A DNA stretch of 64,000 nucleotides from the NCBI RefSeq assembly GCF_016031635.1, contig NZ_JACEGD010000002.1, positions 124,001-188,000 of the forward strand. Reading direction: 5' to 3'. Source of the DNA: Bradyrhizobium diversitatis (GTDB lineage: Bacteria; Pseudomonadota; Alphaproteobacteria; Rhizobiales; Xanthobacteraceae). The notes under the pieces were generated by a model. That model did no database searches. It was not told the origin of the DNA and was given only the letters and a program-made list of their open reading frames with translations. The stretch's first letter is position 1; each line of letters starts with the position of its first letter. A program made the translations under genes and the position numbers. This document shows positions 19,229 to 27,319 of this stretch, piece by piece.

Positions 19229-20209
19229 TCAGGCTTTTCGCACCGCGCGATAGCGCACAGCCATCGCCTGCGTCATCTCCGCCATCTTGTCGCGGAGATC
19301 GGCAGGCTCCAGCACTTCGGCCTCGGGGCCGAGCCGCAGCAATTCGGCCGCGGCGTGCCACGACGTCTTGCCGACCGGGACTCGCGCAATGCGCCAGCCA
19401 TCGGCATCTACGGTCTCTTCAAGCTGCGTGCGTGCCCTGACATAGGGCTGGCTCAGCGCGTCGAGCAGTTTGACGCCGAACGGCGACAGCCGCACCATCG
19501 CGACATTGGGATGCATCTCGGCTTCCAGGCGCAGCGTCGCGGCCTGCCAATAGGCGCCGAGATCGAAGCCGGCGGGGCTGTCGAAGCGGTCGTCGAGCGC
19601 CGTGCAGTCGAGCACGCGCGCGACGCGATAGGTACGCACGCTGCCGTCGACCTGGCCGGCGAGATACCAGCTGCCGCCCTTCAGCACGAGGCCGAGCGGC
19701 GCGACGCGGCGTTGCTTCTCCGCGCGCCAGCTCTGGTAGCGGATCCTGATCAGCGTCCCGCGCAGCACGGCGCCGGCGATGGCGCGCAGGTGCTTTGGGT
19801 CTTCCGCCTCGCCGAACCAGCCCGGTGCGTCCAGATGAAAACGCTCCTGCATCCGGCCGGCGTCTTCGCGCAGAGTCTCGGGCAGGGCAGCCATCAGCTT
19901 GTTCTGCGCGGCGATCATCGCGGCGTCGAGCCCGAGCGCCGCCGCAGGGCCGGGCAATCCCGCCAGGAACAGCGCGCCCGCCTCGCTTTGCGACAGGCCG
20001 TTCAGCCGCACGCGATAGCCGTCGAGCAGGCGATAGCCGCCTTCGGCGCCGCGGTCGGCGTAAACGGGAACGCCGGACGCCGCGAGCGCGTCGATGTCGC
20101 GATAAATCGTTCGCACCGAGACTTCGCAGGCCTCCGCGAGCGCGGGCGCGGTGACCTGCCCCCTGGCCTGGAGGGTGGTGAGGATCGACAGCATCCGGCT
20201 CGCGCGCAT
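19229..20209 (-). CDS. WYL-domain transcriptional regulator (YafY family), first module
   Basis: The 326-residue product has an N-terminal HTH_11 winged helix (about 1-60, VTAPALAEACEVSVRTIYRDIDAL) and a WYL sensor domain (about 140-220, with IRIRYQSWRAEKQRRVAPLGLVLKGG split over two strands), then a WCX-like C-terminal part. WYL regulators sense small ligands or oligonucleotides. It is transcribed away from a glutathione transferase gene, with a perfect 13-bp inverted repeat between them, so it very likely controls that gene and itself. Confidence 0.92.
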   Translation of the reverse strand: MRASRMLSILTTLQARGQVTAPALAEACEVSVRTIYRDIDALAASGVPVYADRGAEGGYRLLDGYRVRLNGLSQSEAGALFLAGLPGPAAALGLDAAMIAAQNKLMAALPETLREDAGRMQERFHLDAPGWFGEAEDPKHLRAIAGAVLRGTLIRIRYQSWRAEKQRRVAPLGLVLKGGSWYLAGQVDGSVRTYRVARVLDCTALDDRFDSPAGFDLGAYWQAATLRLEAEMHPNVAMVRLSPFGVKLLDALSQPYVRARTQLEETVDADGWRIARVPVGKTSWHAAAELLRLGPEAEVLEPADLRDKMAEMTQAMAVRYRAVRKA

Positions 20210-20219
20210 GATCCCTTAA

Positions 20220-20250
20220 ACCATACCTGACAGAAGATGTCAGGTATGGT
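20220..20250. promoter_or_regulatory. Perfect inverted repeat, probable WYL-regulator operator
   Basis: Arms ACCATACCTGACA and TGTCAGGTATGGT (13 bp, no mismatch) are separated by GAAGA. The element begins 11 bases from the regulator start and ends 45 bases before the GST start, the usual place for an operator shared by divergent genes. Confidence 0.75.
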
Positions 20251-20294
20251 CCGCTACAAGCAGCCCAGCGCCAGCCGGCAAGAGGGAGACTGCC

Positions 20295-20939
20295 ATGACC
20301 AATCCGAGCCACATCACGCTGTATTATTCGCCGCAGACGCGCGCCACCGGCACGCGGGTGCTGCTGGAGGAGCTGGGCGCTCCTTACGATCTCCACGTCC
20401 TCAACATGAAGGCCGGCGAGCAGCGCAAGCCCGCCTATCTCGCCATCAACCCGCTCGGCAAGGTGCCGGCGATCCGCCATGGCGAGGCGCTGGTGACGGA
20501 GCAGGTCGCCATCACCATCTATCTCGCCGACCTGTTTCAGCAGGCCGGCCTCACGCCCGCCCTGAACGATCCGCTGCGCGGCCCCTATCTGCACTGGATC
20601 GCATATTACGGGTCATCGTTCGAGCCGGCCCTGATCGACAAGTTCATGCAGCGCGAGCCGGCGCCGATCACGCAATCGCCCTATGCCGATTACGACACCA
20701 TGCTGGGTGCGCTCGAGGCACAGCTGTCGAAGGGCCCGTATCTGCTCGGCGAGCGCATGACGGCCGCCGACGTGTTGTGGGGCGTCGCGTTCAGCTGGAC
20801 CATGATGTTCGGCATCGTGCCGAAGAAGGACGTGTTCGTCCGTTATGCCGAACGCATGACGGCGCGGCCGGCGTTCCAGCGTATCACGGCAGCCGACGCC
20901 GAGATGGCGGCGCAGCATGTAGCTGCGGCTGGAGGGTAG
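20295..20939 (+). CDS. Glutathione S-transferase family protein, first module
   Basis: The 214-residue product has a thioredoxin-like N-terminal domain (LYYSPQTRATGTRVLLEE, then NPLGKVPAI with the cis-proline and EQVAITIYL for glutathione binding) and an all-helical C-terminal domain (about 90-205, GERMTAADVLWG). It is cytosolic and probably detoxifies electrophiles. An AGAGGGA ribosome site precedes the ATG. It is divergent from a WYL regulator across a perfect palindrome. The substrate is unknown. Confidence 0.92.
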   Translation: MTNPSHITLYYSPQTRATGTRVLLEELGAPYDLHVLNMKAGEQRKPAYLAINPLGKVPAIRHGEALVTEQVAITIYLADLFQQAGLTPALNDPLRGPYLHWIAYYGSSFEPALIDKFMQREPAPITQSPYADYDTMLGALEAQLSKGPYLLGERMTAADVLWGVAFSWTMMFGIVPKKDVFVRYAERMTARPAFQRITAADAEMAAQHVAAAGG

Positions 20940-20949
20940 GCGGCTCGTG

Positions 20950-21121
20950 CCTCATTCTCCGCTGTCGTCCCGGGCAAGCGTAAGCGCAGACCCGGGACCC
21001 ATAACCACAGGATTTGGTTTTGCGAAGACTCGTAGTTATCAGCCTCGCGCCGCAACTTCTGCCTGTGGTCATGGGTCCCGGATCGGCGCGCGCTTGTCCG
21101 GGACGACAGCGGAGTATGAGG
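20950..21121. repeat. Long imperfect palindrome (dispersed-repeat type)
   Basis: The outer ends of this 170-base element are complementary: the left end reads CCGCTGTCGTCCCGG and the right end CCGGGACGACAGCGG. Inner pairs (GACCCGGGACCCAT with ATGGGTCCCGG, CCACAGG with CCTGTGG) continue the fold. It fills most of the gap between the convergent GST and crotonase genes and may act as a transcription stop. Confidence 0.7.
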
Positions 21122-21135
21122 CGCGTCCCGATCCC

Positions 21136-21921
21136 TCAGAAGTGTGGTGCCCGCTTCTCCGCAAACGCCCTGATGCCTTCCCTGATCTCGTCGCCGCGCA
21201 TGCTGTCGCGGTGGCGCTGGTCGGCGGCGGCTTCATCGAACTCGCCGCGGGCGAACTCGTTGATGGCGCGCTTCATGCCGCGCATCGCCTGCGGGGCGTT
21301 GCCGGCGAGGACGCCAGCGAGCTTGTCGACTTCCTCGTCGAGGCATTCCACCGGCACCATCGCGGTGAGATAGCCGATGCGCAGCATCTCCGGCGCGCCG
21401 ATCTTCTGTGCGGTCAGGAACAGTTTCTTCGCATTGTCCACGCCGAGACGCGTCACGTAGCGTTTGATGCCGCTCGGGTAATAATGCAGCCCAAGCCGCG
21501 CCGCCGGCATGAACATTTCCGCGCTATCGACGCCGATCCGGAAATCGCAGGCGAGCGCGAGGTCGGTCGCGCCGCCATAGACGCCGCCGTTGAGCCGGCA
21601 GATGGTCGGTACGCCCAGATCCTCCAGCCGGTTGACGACCACCTCGAACGCCGAGCCCGCGCTCTGCTGCTCGCTCGCGCTGACGGCGCGCTCCGCCACC
21701 GAGTTGAGATCGTAGCCCGCGGAGAAGGCACGCCCGGTGCCGGTCAGCACCAGCACGCGAATATCGGGATCGGCCTCGACCCGGTCGAACAGTCTCGTCA
21801 GCTCGCCGAGATCCTCCGCCTGGAGCCGGTTGAGATGTTTCGGTCGATTGAGGCGGATGGTGGCGCGTGCGCCGGCGATCTCGATCAGGGGGCCGGTGGC
21901 TGCCTCGGCGGTGTCCGACAT
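21136..21921 (-). CDS. Enoyl-CoA hydratase/isomerase (crotonase) family protein
   Basis: The ATG at 21921 has a GGAG site seven bases upstream and gives 261 residues. Crotonase features include the oxyanion-hole segments GRAFSAGYDLNSV and CRLNGGVYGGATDLALACDFRIG. At the position of the second catalytic glutamate the sequence reads AEMFMPAARLGLHYYPSG, so hydratase activity is not certain; isomerase or hydrolase activity is possible. The upstream TAXI gene runs in the same direction but 192 bases away. No pathway partner lies next to it. Confidence 0.87.
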   Translation of the reverse strand: MSDTAEAATGPLIEIAGARATIRLNRPKHLNRLQAEDLGELTRLFDRVEADPDIRVLVLTGTGRAFSAGYDLNSVAERAVSASEQQSAGSAFEVVVNRLEDLGVPTICRLNGGVYGGATDLALACDFRIGVDSAEMFMPAARLGLHYYPSGIKRYVTRLGVDNAKKLFLTAQKIGAPEMLRIGYLTAMVPVECLDEEVDKLAGVLAGNAPQAMRGMKRAINEFARGEFDEAAADQRHRDSMRGDEIREGIRAFAEKRAPHF

Positions 21922-22113
21922 TCTTGTCTCCATTGTCGGCGCCAAAGTGCCCGCCTCGGCAGAGGCCGTCAACGACGGTGCGGGCTGTTTCATCCAGACG
22001 GCTGGCTAACGGATCGGGACGGGAAGTCTCAGTGTCGTGCCCCGGACGCGGCGCAGCACGTCGAGATGCGCCGCAGAGCCGGGACACGTGAGCGGGTTGC
22101 CCAACCCGATGGA

Positions 22114-23559
22114 TCAGGCGCTCTGGGCGGTCTTCACCACCACGACATTGCTGTCGTCCGGCTGGGCCGGGCCGGCATCGCGCACCGTCTTGTCGGCTTC
22201 GCCGGCATGACGTTTCAGATAGTCGCGGCGCATGCCGATCTCGTCGCGGACGAATTCGTAGCCGAGCTTGAAGGTGTCGAGCCCGTCGGTACTGATCGTG
22301 CCGTCTCTGAGGCCGATAACGGCGCCGCGCAAGATGGCCTCCAGCTCGTCCTGGAGACATTCGAGCTGGTCAAGCGAGTGAGCATGCTCGATCCGCTCGC
22401 CGATGTCGAGGATGGCGGTGGAGAGCTCGCTGGCCTTCTCCGGCGCGATCCTCGTGATCTTGGCGTAGATCGCCGCGAAGATCGAACCGATGATGCTGAG
22501 CGCGGCAACGGCCACATACATCAGGTCGCTGTACTTGTCGATGAACGTCTTGGTGTCGTCGTTGATGTAATCGGCGGCGCCCCGGTGCGCGATCACGAAC
22601 GCATCCTTCTCGACGGACGCGGGTTCTATCCTGGTGGCGAAGCCGTTGTCGAGGGCGAGCGCGGACTTGTTCTCGTAGATGATACGCGCGAGCTCGCCTG
22701 CCGTCGTCGGGGACATTCTCGATTGTGCGACCAGAAGCCATTCGAGCCCGATCGTGTCGAGATCGTCGTCGGGAATTTGCGGCGAAGCCGACAACGTGCC
22801 TGCCGTCAGTGTCTCGCCGGAGATGCCCGGGAATTTGCGGGCCAGCATCTTCGCTTCGTCGATCGCGTTCAGCGTGAAGCCGCCGCGTCCGGCGACTTGC
22901 TCATAGGATTTGTCCCTGACGGCCCCGGAGGCGTGGACGACGGCGACCACCGCGCCAAAGCCGTTCGGCGGGGAAAACAGCCTGTCGAGCGTTGCGCCCT
23001 GCGGCGCCATCTGGACCCTCGCAGCCTCGGGGCCGTCCGGGACCTCGAGGATGCTGCGGACGAAGGCGAGTGAGGCTTCGTTCTCGGCGACGACCGCGAC
23101 TTTCTTCTTCCTGAGCTCGGAGAGGGACTTGATCTTCTTGTTGCCGGGCCCGAGCAGCAGCACGAGATCACGCTCGAGGATCGCGAGCGTGCGCGCGCGC
23201 AGCGGCACCTTGGAGTCGCTGCGTAAGACGGCGAGGTCAGCCTGCTTGCGGTCGAATTGGGCGAGCGCCTTGGCGTTATCCGCGTTGTTGACGATCTCGA
23301 TCCGGACGCGGGAGCCGTTGTCCTTCACCACAGTGGCGAGCTTGGCCGCGAACAGCGCCTCGTCGCTGTTGGCAGCACCGACGGCGAAGGTCAGCGTCTC
23401 CGAATTGTGCAGCAAGGCGCGACCGCCCCAGACGGTGGCGAACGACAACAGCAGGGTCAGCACGACGTACAGGAAAACCTGCTGCTGGTTTGTCTTGATC
23501 ACCTTGGGGCGCCGGGGCGCCGGTTCGGTCGGCGATGAGGTGGGGCCTTCAGTACTCAT
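22114..23559 (-). CDS. Membrane-anchored TAXI-family (TRAP-type) solute-binding protein
   Basis: From the ATG at 23559 the product is 481 residues. It has a cytoplasmic Pro-rich head (1-20), a membrane segment (about 27-47), a periplasmic TAXI-type binding domain (about 53-335; VGAANSDEALFAAKLATV, LAVLRSD, KKVAVVAENEASLAFVRS), a second membrane segment (about 345-365, MYVAVAALSIIGSIFAA) and a charged cytoplasmic helical tail of about 115 residues. Normal TAXI proteins are free periplasmic receptors of TRAP transporters. Two anchors, a cytoplasmic tail and no adjacent TRAP permease suggest a sensing rather than transport role. Confidence 0.85.
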   Translation of the reverse strand: MSTEGPTSSPTEPAPRRPKVIKTNQQQVFLYVVLTLLLSFATVWGGRALLHNSETLTFAVGAANSDEALFAAKLATVVKDNGSRVRIEIVNNADNAKALAQFDRKQADLAVLRSDSKVPLRARTLAILERDLVLLLGPGNKKIKSLSELRKKKVAVVAENEASLAFVRSILEVPDGPEAARVQMAPQGATLDRLFSPPNGFGAVVAVVHASGAVRDKSYEQVAGRGGFTLNAIDEAKMLARKFPGISGETLTAGTLSASPQIPDDDLDTIGLEWLLVAQSRMSPTTAGELARIIYENKSALALDNGFATRIEPASVEKDAFVIAHRGAADYINDDTKTFIDKYSDLMYVAVAALSIIGSIFAAIYAKITRIAPEKASELSTAILDIGERIEHAHSLDQLECLQDELEAILRGAVIGLRDGTISTDGLDTFKLGYEFVRDEIGMRRDYLKRHAGEADKTVRDAGPAQPDDSNVVVVKTAQSA

Positions 23560-23909
23560 GGCAGCACCTGGCCTTAGTCTCGGATGGCGGTCGGCTCGCG
23601 GCGGGCGCCCTGCGATTCGTAAATGTCTGAAAAAAGAAAGATATTCTCTGTCGCCGATGATAGCGCGACGGTAACAGAACGCAAATTTCGAGCCGGAGGT
23701 AACCGGACGCGACACGTCCGCGGCGATTGGTCATCCTATCACCAGTTAGCCACAGTTGACGATTTTCCGGTTCCCCCGGCTGCATTCCGCCGCTGGAAAT
23801 GTCATAAATCGCGCGTCCCGGCGATTTGACCGGTCCAAGAAGAAGTTGCGCTGAACGCTCCAATTCTTCTCGTCACCTCAATGAGGGCGTCAGCTTGTCG
23901 TTTCCACCC
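23560..23909. other. Intergenic region between divergent genes, no gene seen
   Basis: These 350 bases contain the promoters of the TAXI and DUF3307 genes and are relatively AT-rich around 23620-23690. Short open frames are present but lack ribosome sites. I saw no clear palindrome or hairpin. Confidence 0.5.
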
Positions 23910-24296
23910 ATGTCATCGGCGATTCCGGTTGAAGCGCTCATTGGCTGGATGTTGCTGCTCACCTTCAAGCACATCATCGCCGATTTCGTTCTCCAGACCG
24001 CCTGGATGGCGCACGGCAAGGACCAGAAGCATGGCTGGGCCCTGCCGCTTCTGGTGCACTGCCTGATCCACCTTGCCGTTGCGCTGCCGCTGATCCTGAT
24101 CGTGGCGCCGAGATTCTGGTTCGTGGCGCTGATCGACTTCGCGATCCACATCACGATCGACCGCGCCAAGGGGTTCGTCTCCGCCAATTTCGGCGTCGAC
24201 CTTGCGCATCCCTGGTTCTGGACCCTGATCGGCGTCGACCAGGCGCTGCACCACCTGACCGGCTTCGGCCTCTCCATCTTCATGGCGGCGAACTGA
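23910..24296 (+). CDS. DUF3307 family membrane protein
   Basis: From the ATG at 23910 the product is 128 residues with three or four hydrophobic helices. It has the conserved DUF3307 pattern: KHIIADFVLQTAWMAHGK near the start, a central histidine (LLVHCLIHLAV), DFAIHITIDRAKG and DQALHHLTG. The histidines and aspartates could form a metal or catalytic site in the membrane. Function is unknown for the family. The open frame extends 28 codons upstream without transmembrane or signal character. The gene stands alone. Confidence 0.82.
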   Translation: MSSAIPVEALIGWMLLLTFKHIIADFVLQTAWMAHGKDQKHGWALPLLVHCLIHLAVALPLILIVAPRFWFVALIDFAIHITIDRAKGFVSANFGVDLAHPWFWTLIGVDQALHHLTGFGLSIFMAAN

Positions 24297-24350
24297 CTGC
24301 GGCCCTTCTGCGGCCTCTTGCTGGAAGCAATCGCTTGCATCACGAAAGGT

Positions 24351-24436
24351 CGTCATGCCCGGGCTTGTCCCGGGCATCAATGTTCTTCGTGCCGCTTGGT
24401 TCTCCGTGGATGGCCGGGACAAGCCCGGCCATGACG
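24351..24436. repeat. Dispersed palindromic repeat, family A
   Basis: A palindromic element of 86 bases starting CGTCATGCCCGGGCTTGTCC and ending with the complementary CCGGGACAAGCCCGGCCATG plus ACG. Close copies lie at 38838-38927 and 45053-45138, and a half copy at 27213-27240. Confidence 0.85.
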
Positions 24437-24571
24437 CCGGGAGAGCATTTGCGCTCCCGCGCCCACCAATTCGCGGCCCACACGCAAGCACCCCGGGCGA
24501 CTACCGCCGGGTGTGGTTAACCTTTCGTTAGAGAATTGCGCTGCATCTTCCGCACACGAGGGAGAACTGCA

Positions 24572-24970
24572 ATGTTTTCAAGCCGCGACACCTTTGAAAG
24601 CGATTTCTGCCCGGTCCGCGACGAGCTCCTTGGCGAAATGTATCGCGCCAGCGAGAGTGGCCTGCCGAGGCTGGTTGAGAGTGTTGCCCCTGACGCGCGC
24701 GCCAGGCTGGCGCTGTTCTGCTATCGCCGCAGCCATTTGCACTCGCTGGCGGTCGCGGTCGCGGCAAGCTGCAGCGAGCGCGACCTGGTCGAGAACGGCG
24801 GCCGCGTCGGCTCGACGCTCTATGCGCTGTCGCGCGAACGCGCGGTGAAATCCTCACCGGCGCTGTCGGGCGGCCGCAAGCCGATCACGCTGTCGACCAA
24901 GCCGCTCTCGGTGCTCGCACCGCTCGATGACGAGCTCGACGACGAGATCAGCGAAGCGGTGCCCGCCTAA
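24572..24970 (+). CDS. Hypothetical protein, 132 aa
   Basis: The ATG at 24572 follows a GGGAGA ribosome site. The 132-residue product is soluble, with a helical middle (SLAVAVAASCSERDLVENGG) and an acidic C-terminus (DDELDDEIS). I do not recognise a family. Its end overlaps the convergent YkgJ-like gene by four bases. The coding call rests on the ribosome site and protein-like composition. Confidence 0.65.
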   Translation: MFSSRDTFESDFCPVRDELLGEMYRASESGLPRLVESVAPDARARLALFCYRRSHLHSLAVAVAASCSERDLVENGGRVGSTLYALSRERAVKSSPALSGGRKPITLSTKPLSVLAPLDDELDDEISEAVPA

Positions 24971-25281
24971 GCGGCCTCTATCATCGGCAAGCCGAACTTC
25001 CGGCGTGCCATCGCGCATTCGGCGTCGCCCGGCATGCAGGTGCGGCACACCTCCGGCCGCACGTCATAGATGCCGCAGGCCGTCCTCTTTCCGATCTCTC
25101 CCTGCAACGCCGCGCAGCGATCACCGTCGCAGCGCATGCCGGACTGGCGCGCATTGACCAGCCCTTCGGGAATCGCGGCGAGTTCCTCGTCGCTCTCGAT
25201 CGAGAAGCGCGGCCAGTTTTGCGAATAGCTGCAGCAGGCGCCGCAACCCTGGCAACAACTCGACAGGTCGATCTCTTCCAT
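24967..25281 (-). CDS. YkgJ-type cysteine-cluster protein
   Basis: From the ATG at 25281 the product is 104 residues with CCQGCGACC near the N-terminus (C9, C10, C13, C16, C17) and more cysteines in RCDGDRCAAL, TACGIYD and VCRTCMPGDAEC. This is the CxxCxxCC plus C-terminal cysteine pattern of YkgJ proteins, thought to bind zinc or an Fe-S cluster. It starts five bases after the WYL regulator stops, so the two are one transcript. Function unknown. Confidence 0.88.
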   Translation of the reverse strand: MEEIDLSSCCQGCGACCSYSQNWPRFSIESDEELAAIPEGLVNARQSGMRCDGDRCAALQGEIGKRTACGIYDVRPEVCRTCMPGDAECAMARRKFGLPMIEAA

Positions 25282-25286
25282 CGTCC

Positions 25287-25985
25287 TCACGTGTCCTTTG
25301 GCGGACCCCAGACCAGGCTCTGCCGCCATCTGGCGCGCAACACGTCGCGCCGCTCCGGATATTTCTCGTCGAGATAGGTCGCCTCGACGACGCGGTCGGT
25401 GCGGAAGCTGCGGAAGTCGCTGCGCAACTCGCACCAGGCCGCCAGCAGCCGGACTGCTTCGAGATAGCCGACCGAAATCGGCCAGATCACGCGCTCGCTG
25501 GGACGACCTTGCTCGTCGCGATAGCTTAGCATGATCTTCTTGCCTTCGTGGATCTGGGTGCGGGTGCGCGCCATGTCCAGGCGGTCCGGCTCCCTGTTCC
25601 AGCTCGGCCGCGCCCGGCTCGCCGGCTCCAGCACGAAGGGCCGCAGGCGCTCAGGCACGGTGTCGGCGATCTTGGCCATCAAGTCTTCGGCCGCGCGCGC
25701 CAGCGTGGAGTCGGCGTGGCCCGCGACCCATTGCGCGCCCAGCACCGCCGCCTCGATCTCGTCGGGTGTCAGCATGAGCGGCGGGAGGTCAAAGCCCTTT
25801 TCCAGGATGTACCCCATGCCGGCTTCGCCGCGGATCGGCACGCGCTGGCCGATCAGCGTCGCGATGTCGCGATAGATCGTACGCTTCGACGTCTCGAGCT
25901 CGGCCGCGATCGCGTCCGCCGTCAGCGGCTTCCGCGTGCGCCTCAGCACCTGGATGATTTGAAACAGCCGGTCGGCGCGTCTCAT
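25287..25985 (-). CDS. WYL-domain transcriptional regulator (YafY family), second module
   Basis: The ATG at 25985 gives 232 residues: an HTH_11 domain (LTADAIAAELETSKRTIYRDIATL) and a WYL domain (IMLSYRDEQGRPSERVIWPISVGYLEAVRLLAAWCELR). It is shorter than the first-module regulator and lacks most of the C-terminal extension. It is divergent from a small hypothetical gene and a GST gene, an arrangement like the module at 19-21 kb. A CTGACA...TGGCAG palindrome-like site lies between. Confidence 0.92.
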   Translation of the reverse strand: MRRADRLFQIIQVLRRTRKPLTADAIAAELETSKRTIYRDIATLIGQRVPIRGEAGMGYILEKGFDLPPLMLTPDEIEAAVLGAQWVAGHADSTLARAAEDLMAKIADTVPERLRPFVLEPASRARPSWNREPDRLDMARTRTQIHEGKKIMLSYRDEQGRPSERVIWPISVGYLEAVRLLAAWCELRSDFRSFRTDRVVEATYLDEKYPERRDVLRARWRQSLVWGPPKDT

Positions 25986-26044
25986 GACAGGTCTCTTGTC
26001 GCTGCTTTTTTCTAAGGGGGTGTTTTCAGAAGGCGGCGCGCGGC

Positions 26045-26066
26045 TGCTGACAGGATGTTGGCAGCA
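26045..26066. promoter_or_regulatory. Imperfect palindrome, possible WYL-regulator operator
   Basis: TGCTGACA and TGGCAGCA are separated by GGATGT, with one mismatch in the 8-base arms. The CTGACA/TGNCAG halves resemble those of the first-module operator at 20220-20250. It lies 60 bases upstream of the second WYL regulator start. Confidence 0.5.
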
Positions 26067-26113
26067 GGGGAGTTCTATACCGGGACAACACATCGACTGA
26101 AGAGGATTTGTCC

Positions 26114-26404
26114 ATGATCATTCCAACCCATTTCGGCCCGGCCGGCCCGCTCTGGCGGAGCCAGCCTTTCCAGGTCCAGCCTTTCCAAGTCAAGGCGTGG
26201 CAGGCCTGGGCATTCCGCCGCCTCGTTTCGCTTGATGTCATGCTCGTCGACCTCCGCCTTGCGCTCGCGACCGCCATGACGCGTTCGCTGGTCCATGCCG
26301 CGGATGCGCTGGTCCGCCACGTGATGGGCCGCGCCTGGCGAGGGGCGCGCTTCGCAGAAGATATCACGGCTGCTGCCACCATGGTGGCAGCAGCCGGCCG
26401 CTAG
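26114..26404 (+). CDS. Small hypothetical protein, 96 aa
   Basis: An ATG at 26114 follows AGAGG at nine bases. The product of 96 residues has a duplicated FQVQPFQV segment near the start, an amphipathic middle (LVDLRLALATAMTRSLVHAA) and an Ala-rich end. I do not recognise it. It sits between the WYL regulator and the GST gene, 38 bases before the latter, so it is probably the first gene of that transcript. The coding call is moderate. Confidence 0.55.
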   Translation: MIIPTHFGPAGPLWRSQPFQVQPFQVKAWQAWAFRRLVSLDVMLVDLRLALATAMTRSLVHAADALVRHVMGRAWRGARFAEDITAAATMVAAAGR

Positions 26405-26442
26405 GTTCCGTCAATTCGTTCGACAGGTTCAGGAGAGCCCGC

Positions 26443-27171
26443 ATGATCACGCTTTACGGCTTTGGCGCCGGCTTCGGCCTGCCGGAAATCAGCCCCTTCG
26501 TCACCAAGACGGAAGTGCAGCTCAAGATGGCGGGGCTGCCTTACCGGAAGGAGCGGGCGATGCCGCCCGCATCCCCCAAGGGGCAGCTGCCCTTCATCGA
26601 CGACGGCGGCGAGGCGGTGGCCGATTCCACCTTCATCCGCGCTCATATCGAGCGCCGCTACGGCTTCGATTTCGATGCCGGGCTCTCGTTGCAGGAACGC
26701 GCGCAGGCCTGGGCGTTCGAGCGCATGATCGAGCATCACGTCTACTGGGCGCTGGTCGGCGCACGCTGGGTCGATCCGGTCAATTTCGCCAAGGGGCCTG
26801 CGCATTTCTTCGACGGCGCGCCGGAGCACAATCGCGAGAAGCTGCGCGAGGATGCGCAATTCCGCGTCGCCGAGAACTATCTGCTCTCCGGCCTCGGCCG
26901 CCATGCGCCGGACGACGACGTCGATCTCGCGGTGCGCTCGCTGTTCGCGCTGTCGGTGCAACTCGGCGACAAGGCGTACCTGATGGGCAGCAAGCCCTGC
27001 GGCGTCGATGCCACCGCTTTCGGCATGCTCGCCGGCGTTCTCTCGCCGTTCTTCGAATCGGCTTTGCGCGAGCGCGCCGAGGGATTTCCAAACCTCACCG
27101 CCTATGTCGATCGCATGATGGACAATTACTATCCGGAGTTCGCCTGGACCCCGCTGCGGCAGGCGGCGTAG
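26443..27171 (+). CDS. Glutathione S-transferase family protein, second module
   Basis: The 242-residue product has a thioredoxin-like N-terminal domain (ITLYGFGAGFGLPEISPFV, then PKGQLPFIDDGGEAVADSTFI) and a helical C-terminal domain with GSKPCGVDATAFGML, close to the metaxin/FAXC-like GST branch. An AGGAGA site lies before the ATG. It is downstream of a WYL regulator region, suggesting that it is regulated by that protein. Substrate unknown. Confidence 0.88.
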   Translation: MITLYGFGAGFGLPEISPFVTKTEVQLKMAGLPYRKERAMPPASPKGQLPFIDDGGEAVADSTFIRAHIERRYGFDFDAGLSLQERAQAWAFERMIEHHVYWALVGARWVDPVNFAKGPAHFFDGAPEHNREKLREDAQFRVAENYLLSGLGRHAPDDDVDLAVRSLFALSVQLGDKAYLMGSKPCGVDATAFGMLAGVLSPFFESALRERAEGFPNLTAYVDRMMDNYYPEFAWTPLRQAA

Positions 27172-27212
27172 CGTTCGGCTGTTGGCAGCGACGGGCGCTG
27201 AACCTTCTACAT

Positions 27213-27240
27213 CGTCATGGCCGGGACAAGCCCGGCCATG
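27213..27240. repeat. Half copy of palindromic repeat family A
   Basis: These 28 bases match the right half of the family A element (CGTCATGGCCGGGACAAGCC, then CGGCCATG). The left half is missing, so this may be a decayed copy. Confidence 0.7.
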
Positions 27241-27260
27241 TCGAGCTGAGAGTCCGGAAC

Positions 27261-27293
27261 AAAAAACAAAGAGCCGGCCCATCGGGCCGGCTC
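27261..27293 (-). terminator. Rho-independent terminator
   Basis: A perfect 10-bp stem (GAGCCGGCCC / GGGCCGGCTC) with a 3-base loop is followed, on the reverse strand, by TTTGTTTTTT. It lies 27 bases after the stop of the solute-binding protein gene. Confidence 0.9.
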
Positions 27294-27319
27294 TCGTCGT
27301 CTCAAATCTTTCGCAGCGC

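Noticed and set aside
20947..23073. Forward open frame of 708 codons over the crotonase and TAXI genes
   Set aside because: Composition and position show a shadow of two well-supported reverse-strand genes.
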